Part shown: piece by piece, positions 38,145 through 50,000 of the stretch
How the letters are laid out: every line of letters begins with the position of its first letter
Position numbering within the stretch: position 1 is the first letter of the stretch
From: Hyalella azteca
Lineage: Eukaryota > Arthropoda > Malacostraca > Amphipoda > Hyalellidae
NCBI RefSeq assembly: GCF_000764305.2
Contig: NW_025930472.1
Location: 124,001-188,000 of the forward strand
Direction of reading: 5' to 3'
DNA: 64,000 nt
Notes under the pieces: generated by a model
The model's input: only the letters and a program-made list of their open reading frames with translations
What the model was told of the DNA's origin: nothing
Database searches by the model: none
Made by a program: the position numbers and the translations under genes

Positions 38145-38307
38145 TTCATTTGTTTAGCCAGCATTGAACCTTGTACACTTAGCAACTGGGAACTTTGTAA
38201 GTTAGGCAAGCTTTAAACCATATGAATCTTTTGGTTAGCTGGTGCTTCTTAAGTGAAGTGAATTAATTTACTCTTATGCGTGGCTCAAACTGTTACTTTT
38301 TCATGAA

Positions 38308-38313
38308 AATAAA
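38308..38313 (+). terminator. SSR3: Poly(A) signal of SSR3
   Basis: AATAAA 164 bases after the stop codon, at a usual distance for a 3' end. Further AAATAAATAAA-type motifs occur near 38,735. Confidence 0.6.
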
Positions 38314-38917
38314 TTTTTTTAGAAGGTCTATCTACGCAAAAAGAGCTATCGGCAAATGTAACTGAATTTTGCTAAATCAATACCGAAAAAAATTATTCAT
38401 CTTTGGTTGTTGAATATTAGTTTGTCAACCTTATCTATGGTGTGAAAGGAAGTTGAAGTCATTCAAAATACATCATCAATAGGGGGCAAAATTTGGTCAG
38501 GCTTTTTAGTGCTCCGAGAATCACTAGGTAATGATGCGCGATTGCTGCTTCATAAGTGACACGTTATTTATTATATTATTTTCTCTTCACTGTTATTTAT
38601 TTGCCTAATGGGTTAAAATCAAACCTACATGAGAAGTTATTATGCCTACACGTTTCCGCTCATTTGTTCCGTTAAAGGTTGTTTCATATTATTGAAGTGC
38701 TGACGTGTCGTTTTTGCATACAGATTTTCAAATAAATAAAAAATATGTATTATGAGTCTTGTTTCTGTCACGATTTATTTGTTTATTCTCTTCAAATAAT
38801 TCCTCAAATTATGAATACCATTTATCAATAATTAGGTTTTATTGCCTTGATAAGTTGATATTGTGGACCCTGAAGGGCCCCTGCTAGTGGACCCTAAAGG
38901 GTCACCTGCCGCTAGTG

Positions 38918-39258
38918 ATACGTGAGGGCGTTACAGGTGGTATGCGAGGGCGTTACAGGTGGTACGCGAAGGCGTTACAGGTGGTACGTGAGGGTGTTAC
39001 TATTGGTACACGAGGGCATTACTGGTGGTACCCGAGGGCGTTACAGGTGGTATGCGAGGGCGTTACAGGTGGTACGCGAGGGCGTTACTGGTGGTACACA
39101 AGGGCATTACTGGTGGTACCCGAGGGCGTTACAGGTGGTAACGAGGGCGTTACAGGTGGGACGCGAGGGCGTTACAGGTGGGACGCGAGGGCGTTACAGG
39201 TGGTACGTGAGGGCGTTACAGGTGGTACGCGAGGGCGTTACTGGTGGTACGCGAGGTG
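38918..39258 (+). repeat. 22-nt minisatellite downstream of SSR3
   Basis: About 15 units of GGCGTTACAGGTGGTACGCGAG with few changes. The unit lacks stops in several frames, so two long overlapping frames (189 and 130 codons) with a 22-residue cycle arise. They are not considered genes. Confidence 0.92.
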
Positions 39259-39506
39259 GTACCACCTTCTGGCAACGATCAGCAACAGTTGCCACACGCC
39301 GCCACATGGTCTAGCCGCCAACTTATTAATTAAACTAAACATTCACCTTATTTGCCAGTTATCAGTGCATCAGGTACAATGTAACTCAACCAATACTACT
39401 TATTGTCAAATAGTATGTATGATTAGTTGGTGGTACTTAGCGACTGTACAGATCTTGACACTCAGTAAGACTTATAGGGAGTAGAAAGAAATATTCATAA
39501 AATTAG

Positions 39507-39745
39507 GCAGGGTGGCCCAGTGGTTAAAGTTCAGAGTACCAGGATTGGAGCAGAGAGGCGCGGGTTCGATTCCCCCAGTTTCTGATCAGAATCGGCGAGG
39601 AGACTTGGCGGTTAAGCACAGCAGAATTGTAGCAGTGAGTTGCGAGTTCGAGACCGCAAAATACTGTGATTGTTCTGCGATGTTAAGAATTGACGACAGG
39701 CCTACGGCCTAATTAACGTTGAAACCGCTATTAATATTATGACTA
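39507..39745 (+). mobile_element. tRNA-derived SINE, copy 2
   Basis: The head GGTGGCCCAGTGGTTAAAG fits an A-box (TGGCCCAGTGG) and GCGGGTTCGATTCCC fits a B-box at the expected spacing, as in RNA polymerase III promoters of tRNA genes. Then come AGAATCGGCGAGG, GCGGTTAAG and AGTGAGTTGCGAGTTC. The tail shares AAACCGCTATTA with the inverted copy at 9057-9368. No functional tRNA cloverleaf is intact. Confidence 0.82.
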
Positions 39746-40579
39746 AATAACCTGCTGGGAGTAGAGGTTCTGCTAGCATTGTGTTATGTGATCTTGACTG
39801 TCATTGTGCAGTGGCGCAACGTTCAGCTTCCCTTTGTAATTGTAGGTTCTCACATTAGCGGTAATAGAAATACTGTGCGCATATTTGATGGCCACAGAAG
39901 CGACTGCACTCATCCAGTGCAAAGCGAAATGTGCCTGTGATCTGCGATGAGACGAAGCTCCGGCTAAATCCACGCAAATGATCAAAACGTGAGAATTGAT
40001 GCTGCTCAGAAGGAAGTCTTCTCTTGGGATGCGGTTGCTCCCCCAATTGAAGAGAAAACGTATAATTGCCGTCTCAAGATGTGACAAATGACCTTGAGAC
40101 CATAATTACACCTCAAGGAAGTCATCTTTATTCCTAAAATTTATCACATAAATTACTTTTAAAATGCTCATAGTATAGTAGTATAGTATCTTCGGCATTA
40201 AATAAATAGGCCTGGATAGGCCTGTCGCCGATTCTTGTACTTTTCTTGACTAGACTGGCCTTACGGACGGTAGATTTAAAATCGCTTCTAGATATCAGTT
40301 GTTCCGTAGGGTGATCGCTTATTTATTGATAAAATGCTTGTTCGTGCCTATGTTTCTAAGTATAGTATATAATATATTTATCTTGAATACAAATGTTGCT
40401 GAAACAGTTTTTCATTACATTCAAATTGCTATACGTTACTAACGATGGAACCAAATAATTGGTTTCCAGCCGTTATTATTTCTATCGCTTCAGAACGTTT
40501 GTGTTAGATTTTTGGACAATTTTCGGTCGCTGCTTTATTATAGGGAGTATGATGAACTTATTACGTAACTTGCGCCGGA

Positions 40580-40692
40580 CCGCAGACGGTCCGGTCCACC
40601 GTCTGCGGAAACCGCTTGCCGGGTGCGGGTGCGGGGCTGGGCTCAGGGGCTCAGGCGCTGGGCCGCTCAGCGGCCCAGCGGCTGAGCCCAGC
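40580..40692. repeat. GC-rich cluster of perfect hairpins
   Basis: There are three perfect stems in an otherwise AT-rich region. CCGCAGACGGT (40580-40590) pairs with 40598-40608. CGCTGGGCCGCT pairs with AGCGGCCCAGCG around one central base (40656-40680). This stem is nested inside GCTGGGCTCAG (40636-40646) pairing with 40682-40692. One forward frame here starts MMNLLRNLRRTADG, resembling a mitochondrial leader, but the palindromes make chance likely. Confidence 0.7.
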
Positions 40693-41334
40693 TTCGAGCC
40701 TCCCAGGGAGTAGGGACCCGGCCAGGGCGCAGAGCCCAACCTGGCGCCTTTCAACTTAGAATAGAAATGTCTGCACCGAAGGAATAGGCCCATGGCCTAT
40801 TGCCCAACCGCCAACCCAACCGGGTTTCATTAAAAACCCAGGGTAGGCCTATTGTTTAAAAAAACCTGGGCAAAAATCAAAATGGTAATATGGGTTTTAT
40901 TACTAGCTATTTTCACTTCAACATTCATATCTCGACAGTTTTTAAAATATATTGTTGATTATTACAAATCTGATAGCTACTAGGCCCTATAGAATAGATA
41001 GAGTATTAGGGAATAGGGAATTAGGCTATTTTCTCTTATTACGTTTGCCATAACTATTAATCCAATAACTGTACATTAATACATTTTTTAAACAGGGAAT
41101 TATTGTATGATCATTGATGCATCATTAACTTGATGTATCACTAAAATTCACTATTAATAAAACACTGACAGTGACACATCTCTATCAGAAACTACAGAAT
41201 GAACTATGCACTCTTAAATAACAAACAAACTTGTTTAATGTCAGCTTTGCCACTATGGACTCTATCATGACTCAAACTATGCAATTGTCACCAAAATGTT
41301 TTGGGTGCAGTCCTCTGGTAACAGGATTGGAATT

Positions 41335-41580
41335 TTTCTATTTGTTTCTGAAATCTCGCGGCTTCAACATGACGAATTTTCAATACATTTGGAATCTCGT
41401 GGCTCGATATCGCACTTTTGTTAACATTTGGATAGGAGGTAATTCATCTGACGGAAATCTCGCGGTTTCAGAAATGGCGGGAAACCTCTAGTTGCGGCCC
41501 TAAAGGCAGATGTTTTCAATGCTTGTCTGGTAAGATATTTTGGTTGAACACAGGATATGTTAGCAGTTTGTTGATTGCTG
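41335..41580 (+). repeat. Dispersed repeat, plus-strand copy
   Basis: Matches the reverse complement of about 63165-63400. Shared blocks include TTGTTTCTGAAATCTCG, ATACATTTGGAA, TTTTGTTAACA, GAGGTAATTCATCTG (GGCAATTCATCTG in the other) and GCCCTAAAG. Frames read similar peptides in both copies (FLKSRG, GGNSS, EMAG), but stops interrupt them. Confidence 0.75.
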
Positions 41581-43892
41581 GAGCCTGGACCTAGTATGGA
41601 ATATATCTACTTGGCGAGCCGCGACTGAATTTTTAAAAAGTCTCAAACCATAATATTCTTCCTATACAAACAGTTATTCACTATTTGGTAGAGCAAGGTC
41701 AACTGTCAAATTTGACACATTTTTCGATGATCTCTCTGGGTAGCGTGCAATGTCTCTCTTTGGATCTCAATATTTTCCCGCTAGATGGCCAAGACGGCAA
41801 GACCTAGTGTTTTGGCAGTAGTTTGACGCGCAAGTGTATGACGTCACCATTTCAACCATCAACAAACGCATGGAACTAAAACAAAGCTTAATATAAAGGA
41901 AAAACTAGAGAGGTGACGGAATTACTCACAATGTTGGAATATACCGCGTTTACCCTATATCACTTTTGCAACCATGAGATTTTCATACCTACCAAAATGA
42001 TATAATATTATAGCCAAGATGTTTCAGAAAAAAATATAATTTTTCCAATTTTGCCTGGGTGAAATGGTCCACAATTACATTTAGCCTACAGCTACAGGCA
42101 TTATTGTCTCCTTCATTGGTAGCTTCTGTCCAATTTTATAGTTTGGCATGCTAGTGATGACTTATGAGCGCAGGATAAGAAATTCTAACTCCTGCAATCT
42201 CACGGACCAAAAAAGTTATGAGGTAGCCATAATTTTTTGTGGTAATATGATACAGGTTATATTTTGTGCCTGAAAATTAATCCTTGCAAAGTTGCAATAC
42301 ACCTGAATCTTCCTCTTAAGCCTAATTTATGAGTGGCATAAGTTGATTAATAATACTATATTGCATTTCCTTCTTTAGGATATATATATATATATATATC
42401 TCTTGTGCCATGCAGAGTTCAATTAATCAACAGAATAGTTCAACATCTAATTAATTTGCCACAAGGTTCTAGCATTTGACTGAAATGCTTCAAACAACCC
42501 TCCTAAAAGGCTTGAGAAGGCTATGTTTACCAAGACTCCAACCATGCTGCCACATGTCTTATGTTGTCCTGTGAGTACCGTCAACATTGCAGCTTGCTGC
42601 TACGTGAGGTTGCAATAAAGTAGTCAACAGTCTTCTGTATATACATGTTGAAAAATGCATTCTATTCTATATATACATGTTGAAAAATTCTTCAACTATT
42701 TTCAACCCCAATAATATATTCTAGGGTGATATTAGCTTGTATTGACCTTGTAGTATGGCAGGATTGCTCCAAAATAAAAGAATATCAGGAATGGCTCATG
42801 TGTGTCTGTGATTATTGGTTCAGATGTACATTTCATGTTATGTTCCTGCTTATTCTGATATTTAAGATTGGCTAAATTAATTTCATGCCGTTAACTCTTA
42901 CAATAACAATAACTCAAGAATGCTGCATGCATAATAGTCTTGCTTGCATTCTTTTCTAGTTAATTCAAATGTATTTCCCTCATAAACTGAGAATCGCCAT
43001 GATTAGTAAACTTGATTGATGTAGAGTTAATTTCTTGCTGGTCATGCATATTCATATCTTTGAATGCAAATTGCCTTGGTAAGTTTTAATGCCTTCAGTG
43101 GCATTTAATTTACTTAAAAATGATTTATTGATGCATATTTTATAATCAAGAAGATAAAGTGAGATGTTCCAAGGTCTTCAGGGATGTAGATTTGTGGGGT
43201 TAAGGCTAGCAAGGTCCCTGTATGAATAAGAAATGTGAAGTTCATCTTATCAACCTTCAACTCATTGTATGTGATTTGAATATTTGAAATAAGGGTTCAC
43301 CAGTTTGTTGTTCTTTGTATCATTTGTGATAGCCACTTGACATTGGCTCTGCATCATGCAAAATTAAACAACATTGCACATCACTATTCCAATAAAAAAA
43401 AAAGATTATGTTGCACCATTACCCTCAGATGTGATGGCATTGCTTGGTGTAGTGTATGCAAGATGATGAGGCTTTATTTGAAACAGACATTGTTTGTCCA
43501 CCATAAGTCATATATTGATTTTAATAAATCAAATTTTTAGGTAGTTTATGGTCAAATTGTTATGCACCTTCTGTATTGTATGTATGGTATGGTTATGCAT
43601 ATATTGTACAAATACTTATGTATTCCCTTTTTAAATCTGTCTTACTTGGACTTTCAATGGCTTGTGCTTGCCCAAGCTATGCACCATATAATTCAGCTTT
43701 TAATGGACTTGAAATTAACCCATGCTAAATATTTTACTTTTATTTGTTGCAATAAATTATACATTTTCTAAAAACCAACTTATATCATTGTTCATTTTAT
43801 CTCAGATGCCAGGGCTTGACAGCATAGAACATCATAGCTGTCCTAATATATAATAATCTTCCAGGAAATGTTTATTTTTGCTACACTTGCAG

Positions 43893-44062
43893 CTTGCCGG
43901 AAGATCCTGTGGACACGGCAGAAAACAATGCCCTGCTCCGCACTGCTCATGGAGATCTTCCCAACTTTGAGGAGATCACTGGAGAAAAATGCCATGCAGG
44001 GGTGGGCAAACTGGCCCTGGACCTGGAGACTGGAGTCTGGGAGATTGAAGAAAAAATTAGAG
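43893..44062 (+). CDS. M3-like gene, exon A (first identified exon)
   Basis: Acceptor TGCTACACTTGCAG, then LPEDPVDTAENNALLRTAHG and EKCHAGVGKLALDLETGVWE. It ends after one base of an Asp codon. The next intron starts with GC (AG|GCAAGT), since only this joint keeps the phase. The exon starts inside a codon, so a 5' coding exon must exist. Confidence 0.85.
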
Positions 44063-47000
44063 GCAAGTCCAATTTTACCCAAGTATTTATTTTGAATGAG
44101 TTTAGACAATCATTGAGGTTGTTTATGCAGCCAATTGTTATATAGTGATATAGTCTGTGTTTTATTAAATGTCCTAACAGTAGAGAATTAAATTATTTTT
44201 GATGTATTTGGATTGTTGAATTTTCTCTTCTTGATCACAGATGCTCTCTATCATTTGAGCTCACCTCCACTCCACAGAGCTAAATCCCACTCCTGCAAGC
44301 TAATGCCCTTCCTACACACTCTAGTCCCACACATTTAGCTCATGGCCTTCCTACACCCTCAAATCCCACTCATTTCAGCCCATGTTCTTCCTACCACACT
44401 CTAGTCCCACAAATTTAGCTCATGCCCATTTCACTCACTCGCTAATATTTCAAGATTTTACCTCATCCCAGATTGCATGCAATAATCAATCCAGTCAATA
44501 ATCCCTGCAGACAAGCCAAAGTCAGTGAGCTTCGACACGGTGCTGAAGCCTCTGGATGCCTTGGACGCGCAGCTTAACTTTGGCTGGAGTACTGCTAAAG
44601 TTTTGTACATCGCACGCCAGGATAAGCTGCCTCAGAAGACATATCTCGGGTGTGTTCTTGTCTTGTGATTATATCATAGTTTATTTGTCAATTTACAGTG
44701 ACTCACTCTTATAGAATTGTATTGTTTGAGTAAAACATCAAGTGGCATGTAGTTATGACCATAATTAAAATAATTTGAGATGAGCTCATAGTTTGACGCA
44801 AGGGGCCATTTTCTATATTTATTAATTAGTAATATGGACGGTGTGTTGTCCTAATAGAAAATTCACTGAAATAGTCAGCATTTATTTCCAAGTTACTCCG
44901 TTGTAACTTTCAAAACTACTCAATACACATTACTCACTATGATGAGATTGTTCTTAATTAAAATTTATCTGCATTTGTCTGACAGCTTGCATGAGCGCGC
45001 ACGCAAAGCTCGTGTACAGAAATTCCAGAGCTTGCCCATCTACAAGGCCTGTAAGGTACGTGTCTTGTATCTAAACATCTACGAGACCTGCAAGGTTCTG
45101 ACTGTCGTATATCTAAGCATCTACGAGACCTGCAAGGTTCTGACTGTCTTGTATCTAAACATCTACGAGACCTGCAAGGTTCTGACTGTCTTGTATCTAA
45201 ACATCTACGAGACCTGCAAGGTTGACTTTCTTCCACAGGTTAACATTGAGTTGAATTCTTTAAAACAGGTTACTTTTTCATGTTCTTGCCTTGAATTGTA
45301 AACAATTTAATGTTAAATGTTTGATGTTCTGATTTTCATATTCCTAAAATTAAGCTGTCTGACCTAACGGTACGGAAATGAAAATATAGGCAATATTTTC
45401 TTGTGTTATTTTTATCTTATTTGTACAAAGAATCTAGGAAATTTTAACTTATTTTGTTAATAATTCGACAAGTTTTAAAACTCATTACGTTATTAATTTC
45501 AGTATGTGCGTCATCCTTTTCGATACTTAATGTAAATGTAATTATGATTTTTAATTATTTATTTATTTTATTTCAAGCACCAGTTAATCGACTGCAAAAC
45601 TCTTGACAGGAGCTCCATGATGTTGAGGAGAGCTGTTGATTCTTTCCATACAAATGCCTACTCAACTGAGCTCTTATTGAAGACTATAGGTCAATATTGT
45701 GTCCTAGTTCTGAGTTACAAGTTTACAGCAGAAACAGAGTTTGAATTAAAACTGTAAGTCATTGCTGCAATTATGCAATATTTTGTTCCAGGTCATAAGT
45801 GAGCAAGAAGCACCGAGTTTAGACAGCAACAAGCGGCGCGTGCTGCAGAAGTTTCTGTTGGAGTCTCGTCTTAATGGAATGGACTTGAGTCCAACGAAAG
45901 CTGACCAGTTCCTGAGCATCATAAACAAATTGGATCAGAAGAAACAACAATACCGACAAAAAGTTCAGGTGTGGTAGAAATACCAATATGTTGGGGCTGA
46001 GTCTTTGGCTTGTGAACGATGGAAGTCGTTCACCGTTGAAGTGAATACCGAAAGTGTACTTGTAAGCCACATAGTCGCCTGAGTAACATTTGGGGCTGAC
46101 CTTACTGCATTTAGTGACGTCATGACTGTTCAGATATAAGTGGCTGTGAGTCGGTTAGTCGTGTCCCGCCAGCTCTACAGAGAGGTTCTTACCTAAACTC
46201 ACTCCGCTCTACCAACTCTCAGTGATTCTGTGCCATAACGCTAGAGTCATGGATGTGCTCTGAAAGCTTTATGACGCTGTTTATCGATTATGAATGTCTG
46301 TTTCGCTGGTTCTAGTATTTTAAACGTGCCTCTTTTTTAAACTGTTCCTTGCTAATATCCTTGCTTTTATCCGTGCTAACTGAAGTTTTAATTAACGGAA
46401 TCCAAGTGCAATTGAAAGTTAATCAAAGTCATGTATTTTTTACAAGATAGTTGCCGGCATTCGGCCGTAAGGCTCGAGGCATTCTGACAAGATTGAAGGT
46501 TGTGGCGAACGTCCGGTGACAGGCTAAACTAAATTAAACATATTATAGTTATATTTTGGTAAATTGAACACAAATGAATTTTGTTCACTTCCTTTACATT
46601 TTCTTCTCTCGTTCGCACACAGATTTATCCTGTTCTATGAATTTCTGCTTAACTCCACATTGGTCTCGGGAATAAAGCTTGAATGTTTACAAACATGGTT
46701 GTACAACCATCACACCTTCATGCATCACCTTTGTTTGATGCTATCTATGCATCACCTACACGTTCTGATGCATGCGTTACCTTTGTGATGTGTTCTCTTC
46801 TGATGCATGCATCACCGTCATTACATGTGTTGGTGTTGGGCACCGATATTTACTCTAACTATTCATGACTCTCATTACCAATCCTTCAAGCGCGAATAGC
46901 ATTGACATCATTCATTGTATCTGCTGTCAAATTGTTTTCCACGTTTATACTGTCTGTAACTTTTAAGCAGACATTTAGGTACGAATAGCATTATCTACAT

Positions 47001-50000
47001 TTGTTGTGCCGTGACGAAACATTAATTCTGACTCTATAAAGCGCGTCACTGTGCAGGTCTCGACATCTCGCTTCGCCTATGAAATAACCGACCCCAACAT
47101 CGTGCAACACTTCCCGCCACACCTCCTGGAGCGCATGTCGCCCAGCGGGTCAGTAATTACTTGTTTAATTCTACTCGCCAGCACCTATGATGTCATCTAG
47201 TTAATGGCATTGATATGACAGGAATGCCACTAGAATGCCATTAGAGTGTCACAAGATTGTTATTAGAGTGCCACAAGATTGCCATTAGAGTGCCACAAGA
47301 TTGCCATTAGAGTGCCACAAGATTGCCATTAGAGTGCCGATTGCCATTAGAGTGCCACAAGATTGCCATTAGAGTGCCACAAGATTGCCATTAGAGTGCC
47401 ACAAGATTGCCATTAGAGTGCCACAAGATTGCCATTAGAGTGCCGTAAGATTGCCACAAGACCGTCATTAGAGTGCCACTATATTGCCATTAGAGTGTCA
47501 CAAGATTACAATTAGAGTGCCACGAAGGCTGCCAATAAAGTGCCAATAGTGACGCAAGATTGCCAAGAGTGCCATAATGATGCATATTTAGAGCAAATCA
47601 TTCAGATCTCTAACTTCGCATGCAACGTGCTCTCCGTGCTTGCTTTAAAAGACATTTATTTTACTTAGTAGTGAGCCTCTTATGTTAACTTTGAAATGTC
47701 ACAACTATTGAACTAATTTGGTGTCGGTAAAAGAAACATACTTGATATTGCTCAATAGTTCCAATATTTGAATAGTTCCATTATCCTAGCCATGTTTACC
47801 CTCAGCAGTGACACAACGCGTGGTCCGTGGCACGTGACGCTGAAGTCTGACGTGTACGAAGGCTTCATGGCGCACTGCAGTAAACGAGCGCTGCGCTGGA
47901 ACACATGGCAGGCCTACAACATGCGTGCCACGAGGTTTATTGATCCACAGCTCGACAACAGCGTCAACATAGAGGAAATCAGGGCGTCTAGGTTTGTTAA
48001 ATACAGCATTAAAATGGGATGAATGCATGATCTTGATGATGAGTGTTATAGGATTGCTTTTTGGATATAAATCTGTGAACAGACCGACATATTGAGTAAC
48101 TAGAAATATCGTTAGTTGGCCAGTTGCCTTCTGCTGCTGACTGTTTCTCAACGCCGCGAGTAACAGATGTCATTGTTCTGTTGCCCTCAACTGCTGACTA
48201 TCTTGTATGTTGTATTTCCTCTGTTTTAATGGAAGAAAATCACTTAAAAAATTGTTGCATAATTTCATTCTGTGTTTTGCATACGTGTCTGTTTTAGTGA
48301 TAAACTTATTGTATTATGAACAAATTTCAATTTTGGGGCTGAGAGTTTTGCGAATGAATAAATTATTTTGTTGCATTAATTAATTGCGATTAATTTATTC
48401 ACCATGCCTTACAGTTTGACACGAATGCGAACCTCCACTTCATTGTAATTTTAAAGAGATATTTTTTTTTCCAGGAACGACCTGGCTCGAATTTTAGGCT
48501 ACAGTAATTTCGCTACGATGTCTATGGAGACCAAGATGGCTGGCAGCGTCGAGAATGTTTTATCCCTCATAACGAGCCTGATGGCTAAAGGTAAGCTGTG
48601 AGTCTCCACCCAGGACGTAGTTCATTCTTTGTGCTGCTTTGCTTTGGCAGTTTAACTGCTGCTTAGAATATCGAGTTCACCCTGCAACACCCGGCAACAT
48701 TTCTGCCTGAGTATGTGAGCAATTATTCTAGACTCATAGAAAGTGCACTTTCCACAGTGTTGGGTTGTTACTAGATGAAGAAGAATATTATGCCATTGCC
48801 ATAAACCAGCGCTCATGTTCTATATATTAAATGAGGACAGATGTACATGGTACTCGAGGATTAATGAGGTACAGCGTTACGGTTTATAGAGTATCATTTG
48901 ACGATTATATGCGGCTTACAGTTTATGGGAATAAAGGCTTATATTACGGAGTTAAAGCACCACTGCTATCGGCTCGTCTATCGTTCTCTCGACTCCAGTT
49001 GACTTTATTATCCTTTTAACATGGATAGAAGTAAGAGCTTACACACGACTGTTCTCTCCCTAGACTGTAGTTCCTGGTTAAGTACAATGTTTTATAACTT
49101 ACGGTTAGCTGACGTCATATTTGGTCACAAGGGCGTGAGTCGCTACCGGGTATGAAGGGAGAGGTTATCAATGAGGAAGACTTCATGGACATATCCCAAT
49201 CAAGGAAGTCATCTTTCAACAAGGAAGTTAGTAATTATTAACGAGGGAATATCCAGAGTCGAATGACAGTAACGATCGTCACCTGACAAATGCTGCTAAA
49301 TTCAAACATAAAACTTTTTAACTCCTTGATTACCGTAAAAAAAAATAATAACTCAATTTGCCCCTGAGGTGGAGAACCGCTGCTTTTGATGACTCAAAAT
49401 TTTAACTGATGCAATCTGTTAATTATTCGGTTTAATCTCGCAAAATAGACGCACACATTTTCTGGGTTTTAGAATGTGTCATTTGTTTTGCACAGTCTTT
49501 GTTTTATTTGATCAGTTATTCTGTGTAATCATTGTACCGGACGCCTCACCTAAACAATCATTGTAAATTTTGAAAGAAATAGAATGTCATTAATTTACAT
49601 TTCTTTCAGCGGTCCCTAAGCAAGCAGAAGAGATAGCATCTTTGACTGCCTTTGCAAAAGAGCGGGACTTCTCAGAGGACGCGTTGCAGGCTTACGACGT
49701 GCCGTACTACAGCCGCCTGCAGCGCCAGCACCTCTATGGGTAAGTCATAAGTTGCGTTTGCGTTTTTTGCGTAAAGAGGTCCATCATTGCTCACTGAACG
49801 CCAAACCCCTGCGCCTATATGGACCAGGCTGCACGCCTGCAACATGGAAGACATCAAAAGCTTCGGACGTAACTGAAGAGCCTACCTCCGGCGCGAAATG
49901 GAAACCTGTCTGAAGGGCAAATAAATCTACTACTACAACTGCTGCTGCTCGCTATTTTGGGAGTGACAGCTTATTTACAACTGTTACTGCTAGGAGTGAC

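Noticed and set aside
38915..39484. 189-codon open frame after SSR3
   Set aside because: Produced by the 22-nt array; two frames are equally open and there is no match to a family.
39507..39590. Possible tRNA gene from the A-box/B-box pair
   Set aside because: No paired acceptor or anticodon stem could be drawn, and the sequence recurs as part of a longer dispersed element, so it is a SINE head.
47222..47572. Regular short repeats that could suggest a CRISPR-like array
   Set aside because: The units are contiguous without unique spacers and lie in an intron of an animal gene; it is a minisatellite.
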